Positions 26,905 to 37,900 of a stretch of DNA of 54,795 nt are shown here, in pieces. Positions within the stretch are counted from its first letter, which is position 1; the number at the start of each line of letters is the position of its first letter. The notes under the pieces are model-generated. The model ran no database searches, had not been told where the DNA came from, and saw only the letters and a list, made by a program, of their open reading frames with translations. The position numbers and the translations under genes were made by a program. Source of the DNA: Prevotella sp. (GTDB lineage: Bacteria > Bacteroidota > Bacteroidia > Bacteroidales > Bacteroidaceae); assembly GCA_016290175.1 (NCBI GenBank), contig JAEETD010000014.1, positions 1-54,795 of the forward strand, in the 5' to 3' direction.

Positions 26905-27396
26905 TTCACTTCTTAACTTCTTCACCTTCACCACCAGATGCGGCTCATTGCCGATACGCACCAGTTCGCCGTCGACATTCACGTCCACCTGTTTCACCTC
27001 GTGGTTCTCGTCATACAGATGCATGGTGGCCTCCACGTGCTCGAAACCGCGTTTTCTCTTGAATGCGTTGGTGATGACCAAGCGTATGGGACATGTCTTG
27101 CAGGAGATGCCCGTACCACAGAGGCCGGAGTCGCAACCGTCCTGACAGTGGAGCACATTGCCCAGCACGTAGGGCTGGTCGTCCTGGATATTCTCGTTCA
27201 ACTCATAGAAATTGGTCTCCTTCACCCGGAACTTCCTGTCAATGAGAAAGGCATAACGGTCCGTCTGCAGTTCATGCACCCGCTCACTGATCAAGGCATA
27301 GTCGTTTTTACGCTTCAGCCACTGCCTCACAGCCTGGACGATGGCTATCACCACCGCCACAAATAAAAGAATGTATATCCAGTCGATTGTTTTCAT
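26902..27396 (-). CDS. Membrane-anchored PAS-like protein with a cysteine cluster
   Basis: 164 residues. One N-terminal membrane helix (about residues 5-25), a short basic linker (RQWLKRKND), then a domain resembling PAS: TDRYAFLIDRKFRVKETNFYE followed by YVLGNVLHCQDGCDSGLCGT and GISCKTCPIR. The five-cysteine motif resembles those in some PAS sensor kinases, where metal or redox sensing has been suggested. There is no kinase, cyclase or DNA-binding domain. It is the first gene of the fucose operon, 23 bp from the aldo/keto reductase. Topology with the PAS-like part in the cytoplasm is likely. Function unknown. Confidence 0.7.
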   Translation of the reverse strand: MKTIDWIYILLFVAVVIAIVQAVRQWLKRKNDYALISERVHELQTDRYAFLIDRKFRVKETNFYELNENIQDDQPYVLGNVLHCQDGCDSGLCGTGISCKTCPIRLVITNAFKRKRGFEHVEATMHLYDENHEVKQVDVNVDGELVRIGNEPHLVVKVKKLRSE

Positions 27397-27400
27397 GTTG

Positions 27401-27432
27401 CAAAGGTAACAAGTTTTTCCGAACCGCCCAAA
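27401..27432 (-). promoter_or_regulatory. Promoter of the eight-gene fucose operon
   Basis: Minus-strand -33 TTTG (27429-27432, extended as TTTGGGCGGTTC) and -7 TACCTTTG (27401-27408), 20 bp apart. The -7 box ends 4 bp before the ATG at 27396, so the transcript should start at or very near the start codon. Confidence 0.75.
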
Positions 27433-27452
27433 CTTTTAGATAAAAAGTTTTC

Positions 27453-29852
27453 CTAAAGGTATGAATCCAAACGCTTGAAGGCAGGAGCCAACAAGGTCGT
27501 CTCCACCTCTACATTGTCTACAGACTTGAAAACACATCTGCGCTGTTTAACATCCAGATAGCTGATATTATGGATATTCACCAGTGTACTGCGGTCAGCC
27601 CTGACAAAGACCTGAGAATCGAGCATCTTCTCCAACTTTCCTAATCCTGTCAGTATGGTTTCTGTTCTTTGGAACGTTACCATCTGGGTATAGTTACCAT
27701 CTGCTTTGAAATAGGCGATATCGGCGACATTTGTGATGATGATGCCATTGATGGTGCGAATGGTAAGGCGGGTATCCCCTGTAATCTCCGTCATCTTGAC
27801 GATATCCTTCGCCAATTGGCCTGATGCAGTCTCAATGGCTTTCTTCCGGATGGCATTGATCTGGCGCTCCTTCTCCTGCTTCTCTCCTTCCAGACGGATC
27901 ATCTTCCGGCGGTTGCGACGCTTCTCCACCCACCTTGTCATGCCCCAGACGATTACCGTCAACAACATTATAGCCAAGAGAGCTACCCACCAATGCTGCC
28001 ACCAGCGCAATGGCGGAGCAATATATGTATCTTCAGGCTGATAAGCCAGCAGTCTGTCAGGACGGAAGGAGGTCATCTCTTCCACTCCCGCCAACCATAC
28101 GGTACCGTCGCTGGTTTCCGCCATCGTCGCCATCATCGGTTCCAAGGCTGTGAAACCATTGTTGTGGTCGAAGAAGCGCGTATCGGCGATGTCCTCATCC
28201 TGGCTGAAGCGACTCACGAACAATCCATCGATGACTGCTACTATCAGATAGCCTTTCGGTGAGACACGTAGCGACCTTACCTCATGGCCTGCCAACTCCG
28301 GCATCGTGAGAGGAGCCACCAGCCCGTCGCGGATCATAAACAGCGAGTCTTTTGAGGCAAAGAGTATATTACCCTGCATATCGCGCGCCATCGTAGTGAC
28401 GATAAGTTTCTGATCGTAATCATATTTCTGACCATCGGCGAAGAGTCCAAAAGTAGAGCCGACCCATAGTCTGCCCTGAGCATCCTCTGCCGCGCACCAC
28501 GGATGGGGGATTTCTGTCGAGAGCGTATCCACCACGCCCAACTTGGGATCATAGGCGATGATGCACTTCTTGCTACCTGCAATCAACCGATGGCCGGCCT
28601 GTCCTGTAAACAGGTAGCGGTCGCGAGGCAGATGGAGCCAGCAGAGCGTGCCGTCGTAGCAGGCCACATCGTCCTTGCCAGGCATATAAACTTTACCATC
28701 GATGGTCACGGCGCTTGGAGCATAGTAATAGTCGGGATTGTCTTCAATTAGCTGCTCACCCGCCCACAGTTCCTGAGCTGGCCGAAGGAGCAGTTTGCCG
28801 TTCAGTGAGCCCATCACCAATCGGTCGTCGCCATCTGCGCCGATGGCCCGCACAATGTCGTCGCCGTCAGTCAGACGATGGTTGATGAATCCCCGGTTAA
28901 AGAAACAGTACAGACCCTCGTAAGTTGCCAACCAAAGACGATCCCACTTGTCGATGAACACATCTTTGATGAGTTTGAAGCCCGAGGCCAGTTCCCTCAG
29001 CCGTTCGCCGTCGTATTCATAGAGTGTATGCGAGTCTGCCAGAATCAAGGTTTCAGGATTCTCCAGCCTGACTATGATCCCGTAGTCGGGAGCCTTGAAG
29101 TCAAAAGCAGTCTTCAGCCTCAGGCCATGGTCGCCGACGGAATAGATGCCGTCCTTGGCAAAGGCCAGCAGTTCCTTATCCGTTCGCAACAGCGTATAGA
29201 TATCCTCCTTCTCCGATATCTTCACTGCGCGCCTCACATTCCTTCTTCCATCTTCCATTCTCCATAACCCATCCTCCGTGGGCACATACAGATCCGCAAC
29301 GTCCAGATAAAGCTTCCTGTCAGGCGTCATCCTGTCGAGCAATGCGCCCTTCACCACAGGAAGAAATCCCTGCGGCGCCACCCGACACAGCCGTCGCTGC
29401 TGCTCCTGTTCATCTTCCAGCAACACATAGTCATCGGGCAGGCTCCCACCGTTGAAGTTGTTCAGCAACCATCGCCACTCGGGGTCTATCGGCTTCATCT
29501 CCACATCATCGTAGCTGGTAACCCACTGCCGTCTGAAGTCCAAAGCCCTTACCTCGCCGCCTGTTTCCACGAACCCCACGATGTTATATCGCCGTCCTTT
29601 CAGAAACGAAGTGAATTCCCGGCCGTCAAAACGTACGAAGCCCGACAGCGTACCTATATATATATACCCACGCGAATCCTGCCATATCTTCTCGGTCTGC
29701 ATCTGTGGCAGTCCGTCCTGAGTGGTGTATCGCCGATAGGTCAGGCGGCTTTCCATCTGCCCCTGAGCCGAAACACAGAACATCAGCGCCACGCTTATCG
29801 CCAATGAATATTGAAAAATGGATAATCTCTGTAAAGTTTTTCTATATAACAT
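27453..29852 (-). CDS. Membrane beta-propeller sensor fused to a LytTR DNA-binding domain
   Basis: 799 residues from ATG 29850-29852 (MLYRKTLQRLSIFQYSLAISVALMFCVSAQGQ reads as a signal peptide); ATG 29861 is nearly equal, and longer starts pass the predicted promoter. After the signal come two-component-regulator propeller blades (YTTQDGLPQMQTEKIWQDSRGYIYIGT; DKWDRLWLATYEGLYCF; DAQGRLWVGSTFGLFADG), then a membrane helix near residue 620 (WWVALLAIMLLTVIVWGM), a charged coiled coil and a C-terminal LytTR domain (about 690-799: IADIAYFKADGNYTQMV-like, FVRADRSTLVNIHNISYL). There is no kinase or receiver domain, so sensing and DNA binding are joined across the membrane. It is divergent from the surface-protein operon starting at 30077, its likely target. 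Confidence 0.88.
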   Translation of the reverse strand: MLYRKTLQRLSIFQYSLAISVALMFCVSAQGQMESRLTYRRYTTQDGLPQMQTEKIWQDSRGYIYIGTLSGFVRFDGREFTSFLKGRRYNIVGFVETGGEVRALDFRRQWVTSYDDVEMKPIDPEWRWLLNNFNGGSLPDDYVLLEDEQEQQRRLCRVAPQGFLPVVKGALLDRMTPDRKLYLDVADLYVPTEDGLWRMEDGRRNVRRAVKISEKEDIYTLLRTDKELLAFAKDGIYSVGDHGLRLKTAFDFKAPDYGIIVRLENPETLILADSHTLYEYDGERLRELASGFKLIKDVFIDKWDRLWLATYEGLYCFFNRGFINHRLTDGDDIVRAIGADGDDRLVMGSLNGKLLLRPAQELWAGEQLIEDNPDYYYAPSAVTIDGKVYMPGKDDVACYDGTLCWLHLPRDRYLFTGQAGHRLIAGSKKCIIAYDPKLGVVDTLSTEIPHPWCAAEDAQGRLWVGSTFGLFADGQKYDYDQKLIVTTMARDMQGNILFASKDSLFMIRDGLVAPLTMPELAGHEVRSLRVSPKGYLIVAVIDGLFVSRFSQDEDIADTRFFDHNNGFTALEPMMATMAETSDGTVWLAGVEEMTSFRPDRLLAYQPEDTYIAPPLRWWQHWWVALLAIMLLTVIVWGMTRWVEKRRNRRKMIRLEGEKQEKERQINAIRKKAIETASGQLAKDIVKMTEITGDTRLTIRTINGIIITNVADIAYFKADGNYTQMVTFQRTETILTGLGKLEKMLDSQVFVRADRSTLVNIHNISYLDVKQRRCVFKSVDNVEVETTLLAPAFKRLDSYL

Positions 29853-29890
29853 GGTTATCATCTGTAAACTGTAAACTCTCATCAGCCCTG

Positions 29891-29922
29891 CAAAGTTACT
29901 GCAAATCTTCCGATCCTGCAAG
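29891..29922 (-). promoter_or_regulatory. Promoter of the propeller/LytTR gene
   Basis: Minus-strand -7 TAACTTTG (29891-29898) with a -33-like CTTG (29919-29922), 20 bp apart. It rules out starts upstream of about 29885. Confidence 0.55.
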
Positions 29923-30076
29923 AAAAGCGATGGATTTCTTTCCCAACACCATGAGTTCATCATTTTTTTCGGCCAGTTCATCAAATTTACATCAATTTCT
30001 GCCCCAGAAATATGATTGTTTCGGATATTTTTCGTAATTTTACACCAGCAAATCAATGATTAACAACTTAAAAGAC

Positions 30077-31942
30077 ATGAGGAACAAATTACTTTTTCTG
30101 TTGATGGCGGTGCTTCTATTGCCCGCCACGGGCAAAGCCCAGAATGGGACACAAGCCAGTTTCAGTGTTGATGGTGTGACATACGTCATAACCAGTTCAA
30201 CGACGGTATCAGCCACGGGCGGTGTACCCACCTTAACCTCTCTGGTTATTCCCGAAACGGTAACCTTTGAGGGCAAGTCCTACACAGTGACCAACATCGG
30301 CGACTATGCTTTTAAAGACTGCCCGCTCAAGGAAGCTGCACTGCCGTCGACACTGCTCACTTATGGTCGTGAGCCCTTCAACGGCAGCAACGGTCTTATC
30401 CTCACCTCTTACGCCGTGCAGGCTCCCAGAAGCAGTTCGGGTTATAGCGGTGCCATAGTCTCTGACAGAGACAAATGTACGCTACGGGTTCCGGCAATCG
30501 CTTTTGACGATTATTACAATAAGGATGGATGGAACTATAAAAATGGTGGTTATTCTCATTTTGGAGCCATGGAGTATTTTGACTATGAACCGAAGACGGT
30601 GTTCATACATTCGGACTTCTCCTTCACCAGAGTCCCAGACACCACTCCTGACCTTCAACTGCTGCTTTCCCCTGGAGCGGGACGACTGACTCTGAATAAA
30701 CCCATGTCGTTCGGGAACTATACCCAGTATATTGATTTCACAAAGCTTGGCTATAGCACGATGATCTGCAATGATAAGGTGACGGCCTCATCTGTGAAAC
30801 TGGATGTTACACTTGATAAAGCCAAATGGAATTTCGTCATGTTCCCTTTCGACGTGAAAGTGAGCGACATAGCCTTCAACAGCACAAGCCCCACCTTTAT
30901 CCGGAAATACGACGGTGACGCCAGAGCCAACTATCGGATGAACAAGACCTGGGTGGATGTGAAAGGAGGAACGCTCCAGGCCTATCAGGGTTACATTATA
31001 TATAATGGGGCAGATGACCTTGCTACAAACGAAAACCTCACTGCGGAAATATCAGTATCCGGTAACAATGGTATCTTCATGGCAAGGGAAGTGAGCATTC
31101 CGCTCAATCAGTATCCCAGTGAATTCGCCCAGGATTGCAACTGGAACCTGATCGGTAATCCCTATCCCTGTTTCTATGATCTCCGTGCACTTGGAATCAC
31201 CAATCCAATTACGGTACATACCTACGGGGCATATTACACGGTGTCGTCTCTCGACGATTACTATGTGCTTCATCCGTTCCAGGCATTCTTCATTCAGGTG
31301 GAGAACGGAGTGAACAGCCTCGGATTCCCGTTGGAAGGGCGTTCACATTCCAGTTCAGGCATTAGCTATACCAGACCGTTAAACAGAGCCGGGACTGCAG
31401 AGATCCGCAAGGTACTGAACATCCTGCTTGAAAGCAGCCAGACAGATTTCGTTGACCGCACACGCATCGTGATCAACGAAGATGCGAAGCCAAACTATGA
31501 GATCAGCCGGGACGCAGCAAAATTCTTCGATTCCGGAAATAAGCTGCAACAGATCTACTCCATAGCCGACGGCACTGCCTATGCCATCAATGAGAGACCC
31601 GAGGGTGACGGTATGGCCAGCATCGGCATGATAATAGCCGAGGCCGGTGAATACACACTGCGGATGCAGACCGAATCAGACCTGCCCGTCACACTCGTTG
31701 ACCATGAGACAGGCACCAACCAGCGTTTCTGTGCCGACGATACCTATACCTTCTCGGCTGTGCCTGGCACCATCAGCAACCGGTTCACGCTATTGATGGG
31801 ACAAGCCACCGGAGTCCATCAGGTGACGGGTGAGACACCAAGTGTGAAGGATCAGCCCGTGTATAACCTGAACGGCCAGAAGGTCGGTGCCGCCTACAAA
31901 GGCATCGTAATCCGCAATGGTAAAAAGATTATTAATAAATAA
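30077..31942 (+). CDS. Secreted BspA-like surface protein with short C-terminal sorting tail
   Basis: 621 residues from ATG 30077 (MRNKLLFLLMAVLLLPATGKAQ, a signal peptide); an ATG at 30056 would add a non-signal stretch. Residues of about 25-90 carry one BspA/LRR5-like repeat (YTVTNIGDYAFKDCPLKEAALP). The middle holds beta-rich regions with a repeated theme around WNFVMFPFDVKVSDI and NWNLIGNPYPCFYDLR. The C-terminus VYNLNGQKVGAAYKGIVIRN followed by GKKIINK is the short tail found on many Prevotella exported proteins. First gene of an apparent operon; a weak -7 (TAATTTTA, 30035-30042) lies upstream, with no clear -33, suggesting need for an activator such as the divergent LytTR protein. Confidence 0.8.
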   Translation: MRNKLLFLLMAVLLLPATGKAQNGTQASFSVDGVTYVITSSTTVSATGGVPTLTSLVIPETVTFEGKSYTVTNIGDYAFKDCPLKEAALPSTLLTYGREPFNGSNGLILTSYAVQAPRSSSGYSGAIVSDRDKCTLRVPAIAFDDYYNKDGWNYKNGGYSHFGAMEYFDYEPKTVFIHSDFSFTRVPDTTPDLQLLLSPGAGRLTLNKPMSFGNYTQYIDFTKLGYSTMICNDKVTASSVKLDVTLDKAKWNFVMFPFDVKVSDIAFNSTSPTFIRKYDGDARANYRMNKTWVDVKGGTLQAYQGYIIYNGADDLATNENLTAEISVSGNNGIFMAREVSIPLNQYPSEFAQDCNWNLIGNPYPCFYDLRALGITNPITVHTYGAYYTVSSLDDYYVLHPFQAFFIQVENGVNSLGFPLEGRSHSSSGISYTRPLNRAGTAEIRKVLNILLESSQTDFVDRTRIVINEDAKPNYEISRDAAKFFDSGNKLQQIYSIADGTAYAINERPEGDGMASIGMIIAEAGEYTLRMQTESDLPVTLVDHETGTNQRFCADDTYTFSAVPGTISNRFTLLMGQATGVHQVTGETPSVKDQPVYNLNGQKVGAAYKGIVIRNGKKIINK

Positions 31943-34900
31943 ATGACTACGACTATGAAGCAATACTTATTATACCTGATAGCAATGATATGCTGGCCGA
32001 CTGCCATCTTTGGCGGGACGTATCATCTGAAAGTAGATATGGAGCCACAGGAACTCAAGGATTATTTTTATGGTGCCAGCATCCTGATAGAATACCCCAA
32101 CGGAGACACAGATTTCGCCGGTGAGAACGAGGCGGATATTCCCGAAGGAGCCGTGCTTAGGATATATCCTATGTTTGAGTTCGAAGGATTCGCGTTGGTA
32201 GGATGGAAAGAAAACGGTAAGTCCGTCCCACTGGAATTAAAGACCTCGATATGGGGCGAAAACTATACCCTATATACCATGCCGGGCAAGGACGTGGTGC
32301 TGACCGCCGTCTACAGCAACGGCTCTGACAACCCGGATAATCCTGATAACCCGGATAATCCAGATAATCCTGACAATCCAGATCCCCCACAACCAACCAC
32401 TTATAAATTCACTGCCAGTGCCGACCACTATGGCAACGCGGGCAATGACGATTGGGGTTCTGTCGGGAAACTGCGACATATAAAGAACGGCAGAAAATAT
32501 GTGCTGGGTCTCAATATGGAAAATGAAATGTCCGAAGGTGACACCATACATATATATGCACAATCATCCAGTCCATACTGGAAGTTAAAAGAGTGGAAAG
32601 AGAACGACATTGTAAAAGATGTCCCATTCACCTATGAGCCCCTACGGGATGGCGGAATCCAATACGAGGGCTATTATGAGTATCTGATGCCTGCCTACGA
32701 TGTAGCTCTTGTAGCATACTTTGGGGAAGGTCTTGAGGCTCCAGGGAACCCAGGGGCGAATCAGATTGTAGGCGGAACGCTGGTGCTGAATGATTTCAAA
32801 CCAGGTGGATTGTCGTTAGTGATGCCCTATAGTGGTTTCACCAGTATTGTCGTGATAGGCGACATGCGCGAGAAAGACCTGAGTGTTGCCTACAACACAA
32901 GCGCCAAGACCTTTGACCTGACGCGTGCTTACGGATTCCACGCAATTCCCACTAAAGCATTTGCCAGTGGTAGCAAGGCACTGACATTAGAGCATATTCT
33001 CCTACCTTCATGTATTGACAGCATTGCCTCGGCTGCTTTCGACTGTTGCTCAAACTTGAAACTGCTGACGATTCTTGCCACGACCCCACCGATACTCTCA
33101 TACAATGCTTTCCCGGGAGGAGTAACTTCAAGACTGACAGTGAGGGTGCCGGAGGCATCGCTGGCACTATACAAGGCCGCAGAGGCGTGGAAAGACCTGA
33201 AGATAGAAACCATCTCTGACGAGGTGGGCGACCTGACCCTCATGCTCCCGGCCGACTATACTGACGGGCGCTATAAGAACATGTCGATAGAGCTCGTCAA
33301 TGCGACTTCAGGCGAGACGTCGAAGTATATTGTCACTGACAGTCAAGGCTACACGTTCCGTACACTGGTTTCCAACACCCGTTACACGGCCAGTCTGAAA
33401 ACACCAAGCGGGATGTCGGTCTCTTCGATATCCAACATCTTCATAGACGGAAACAAGACCCTTACCTTTGCCGATGTAAGAATGCCTCAGGAAATCACAC
33501 TGACCGTGAAAACACCTGATGGCAAGGACGTGACTTCTGATGTTGAGATTACCTGGATGGATGCCACTGGCAAATTCATCTGCAAAGGTGCAGAGCCTGT
33601 CGGAGCACTGCCAGGCACCATTTTGAAATATAGCATCAAACTGTCAGACGAACTGGCACGGCAATATGTTATTCCAGAGGTGAGGAATTATACGGTGAAA
33701 GGATCCGAAAAAACCGTTTATGAAAGATTGCAGAACTTCGCAACCTGCTATGTCAAAGGACTTGTAATAAGTACTGACGGATTCCGTCTGCAGAACGCCC
33801 AGGTGAAAATGCTGCAAACCATCAACGGGAAATACACATCGATAAAGGAGGCGACAACTGACCAATATGGAGAATACGACATAACGGTCTTCAACGTGCC
33901 GACAACCATCACAGTAGGCGCCAATGGCTACGCCGTAAAGAATACTTATAAGGATGGTTTTACCAATAACGAGCAAATAGAAATCATAAGGTTGGAGCCT
34001 GCCGATGCCCCGTCGCTCACCGTCAACTATGCCATTCCCTTGTCCAGCGACCTGTTCAACATGGACTTCACGGTCTATAACCTGACCAAGAAAAAAGAGG
34101 TGACACAGTTCATGAACAGCTACCCGCAGATTCTTGTTTACGAAGATGTCGCAGAAGGCGATGAACTGGCCATTACCGTCAAGAGCAAGACCAAGGCATT
34201 CATGCCCGTAACCGTCAACCTGACAGTCGGCAGCGACGGTCAACAGGACATCACCTTCCCGCTGAAGCAGTTGGGTGGCATCGATGCCTCGTTTGCCTCC
34301 ACCCTGAATGCCTCGGTCGTTGGCATACTGTATGACAGCAAGCAGCAATACATCCAGATGAAGGCGTATGAGGAAGCGCTGCTCAGCATCCGCGAGCTTC
34401 CTGACGGAGAGTACACACTTATCTCCATGAAGGAGGATGACCGGTATAACAAGATACAGAATCTCAGTCAATACAGTGAACTGGGATTGACGGAGGGCAC
34501 CGACTATGTGAAGAACATCGTGACTGTGGTCAGCGGTACTATTACGACCGTTGAAAACGAGGTGATTCCTACTTCTTCGTTTGGTGATGTCTGTTACACG
34601 AACACGGATGCAACCTATTTTGCAGTAAATGAAGCCACGGCTGCCATAGATAATTATGTGACAGTCAGGTCCAGGATAGAATTCAACAGCCAGTATGCCG
34701 ACGGCGTGACCAATCCTACCCTCGTTGTCGACATTCCCGACGGCTGTGAGTTTGTGGAAAACTCCGTCATCATGGGTACCTCACCTTTACCTTATACCTA
34801 TAAGGGAAGAAGGCTGTCAGTGCCCCTGAACAATGCCTATGATCTGGTTAAATTCTGTATTCTTCCCAACACTGACGGAAAATACCAGCTCAGCGGAAAT

Positions 34901-37900
34901 GCCCAGTTCAGCTATGGCGGCAAGACGATTACTGAGCCTACGGGCACAGCTGTCTTCCAGGTAAAGACCCCTGAAAACATGTCGTTTTCCATTCCACAGA
35001 CAATAGTAGATGACGTTTTCTATGCCAACGGCATGGCATCTGCTGCAGCAAAAGTGAAAATCTATGTGGATGGAGACCTGAACGTCCAGACCATAGCCAA
35101 TGCCAAGGGGAGATGGAATGCGAGATGCCAACTCGACAATCCGGCGAACCTGTCATCACATCAGGTACAGGCAGTCGTAGAGACTCCATCGGGTGCTTTG
35201 TTCTCTTCGGATGTCAAGACAATCAAGTATGACCAAAATAGCGTTGTCGCAGAATCTGTCACAATGTCGCACTATAACCCAGAATATGATAAGACTTTTG
35301 AAGTGGTCTTCGGATTCAACGGCCCGAGTACGAAAGATCCTTCTTACATCATTTACTTTCCCAAACCGGATATCACGTTCTCGGTGAAACTGAATACGGA
35401 AAATGAAGACAGGGTTCGCAACATGGTACTCAGTGCCATCACCATGAGAGGCGACACCGTGACGCTTTACCCGGTCTTCGATCCTGCGACTAAGACCTGG
35501 GTTGCTTCGCACACATTCCAACCTGTCAGCTCGAATGTTGATCCGCCCGTCAATGTCTGTCTGGATTTCGACGAGACTATCTCTGAGGGTTCCATTGCCG
35601 TCGACCGCGAGATGCTGAACCAACTGGCTACCTTATACTCTGAATTCCAGGATGAGATGCGCCGGGGCATGGAAGAGGTGATGGCCATCAACAATGACTA
35701 CAAGGCCCTGTTGGAGCGCGACGATGCCACCCAAGAGGAGCTTGATGCCATGAAAAAGCGTCTGGAGGAATGTCTCGGCGTGGACTTCTCGGTTTACGAC
35801 GATCTTCAGATGACAGATGATGAACTGCGCGACCTGTTGGAGGGAGATGCCTGGAAGCAGGAGTACGAGACCATCTTGAACGATTACAAGGAGTTGATGG
35901 AGCATAGTCTGTACGACCAGTCGTCGGGTGTATTCACCATCAGTCATTGCACCGGCCTGACCGAGGCATCGCTCTTGGAGAAGGGCTATCAGAAGATTAT
36001 GTGTACCGACAGCTCATACGTCTACCTGCTGAGTACTGCAGAGGAGTATGCCATCGTCGACTTTGTCAATGACCAGTATATCCATGTTGACCTGAGTACA
36101 CTCACACCCGAATCAGCCCGGCAATTGAGAATGTTGAAGAGCCTAAGGAGAGATGCAGGAGGGACGGATGACCCCATTTTCTGGTACACCTCGGTTTCGT
36201 TGTTAGTCAACAACCTCAGCGAAGCATACGACAAGTTGTGCGGTGCCTTGGCAAGTACGGCTGCGGCCTTGATAAAGATAAACAGGGCTACTCTGGCAGA
36301 ATTGGCAGCGATAGAAAAGATGGATCGGCAGCGACAGCTACTGTTCCTTCCCCAAAAGGCACTGCTCAGTTTAAAGGCAGAGGGGCTGGAGATTGTCAAT
36401 AAGTTTATTACTGGCCCATTAACTGCATTCGTCAAAGGCGCAAATAAAGGCAATGTGACTAAGACTATTGACAAGGCACCTTTCTGGGGAAAGATGGTCG
36501 GCAAGCTGTTCAAGAGTGGCATGTCGCTCTTAGCCATGGTCACTGATGAAATCAACGCCTTAAACCAGATGAGTGATGCGGTGAAATTGTGGCAATCAAT
36601 ACCAAATCCGTGTGAAGACGACCAGGCCGCTGCCACCGCACTGGATGCTAGAGTAAAAAATATGGTGGGGGTCTTTGGAATATACCATTCAGGGACGTTA
36701 GCTGTTGACATTGCTGCGTGTATCAGCGCTGCTTGGGCACTGCCAATTTTTGAGTCGCCAGAACCCGCCACCAAGGCAGTGCTGGCCATATTTGACTTCT
36801 GCGCCCTCTTCAATGCACTGGTAATCAACCCCGCCATGAACAAGAAGTTTGAATACGACCTCAATTCCTGCCAGCTTGAACTGTCGCTGCTCGAATGTAA
36901 TAAGGACAAGAAGAAAAAAGAAAAGTTGAAGAAACTGAAGTCAAGCACTCCTGATGCCAAGGTGCTGATCGACCCATCGGGATACGTTTACGAAGGCGTT
37001 TCGTCCAACCGCCTTGAAGGCGTGATGACCACACTCTTCTACAAACAGGAAGTGGAGGATGTCTATGGTGACAAGCACGAAGAAACCGTGCTTTGGGATG
37101 CAGAGAACTACGACCAGCAGAACCCGCTCTACACCGACAAGGACGGCCACTATCAGTGGTATGTTCCTAAAGGCATGTGGCAGGTGAAGTACGAGAAGGA
37201 CGGCTATCAGACGGCATTCTCTGAGTGGCTGCCCGTTCCTCCCCCGCAGCTTGACGTCAATCAGGCCATGATCCAGACCGCTCAGCCAGAGGTGACCATG
37301 ACGCATTGCTATCCCACAGGCATAGAGGTGGACTTCAGCAAGTATATGAAGCCCTCGACCCTTAACACGGACAATATCTTCCTGACTCACGGAGGAAAGA
37401 AAGTGAGTGGAAAGGTGATCATACTGAATGAGGAAAAAGACCAGAAGGGTAACAAATATGCATCGAAAGCCAGATTCGTAACTGATGAGAACATACCTGT
37501 TGGCGAAAAGGTGCAGTTCACCGTCAGTCATAAGGTGAAGAGCTATGCCGATGTCATGATGGCAAACGATTTCTCACAAGAGTTCACCATCGAGCATGAG
37601 ATCAGCGGGATCGAGGCTGACTCCGTCGTAAGAATCACCTATGGAAAGGAACAGACGGTCATTGTCACGGCCACACCTGCTGAGGCAGCTGCCGGCAAGA
37701 CGCTGCAAGTGACTTCCGGTACGGCGATGATTGCGACAACAGACAGAGAAGAATATGTCTTGGACAAGAACGGACAGGCAGAAGTCAGGATCAGTGGCCT
37801 CGTTCCCGGCTCCACGGCCCTCCTGTTCAGCATCAAGGAATATAGCGCCAGTGCGATGACCTATGTTGAAGTGCTCGACCCGAATAAGAACCTTGTGGCC

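Noticed and set aside
29853..30056. N-terminal extension of the propeller/LytTR protein
   Set aside because: It crosses the gene's own -7 and -33 boxes and hides the signal peptide; it is not kept.
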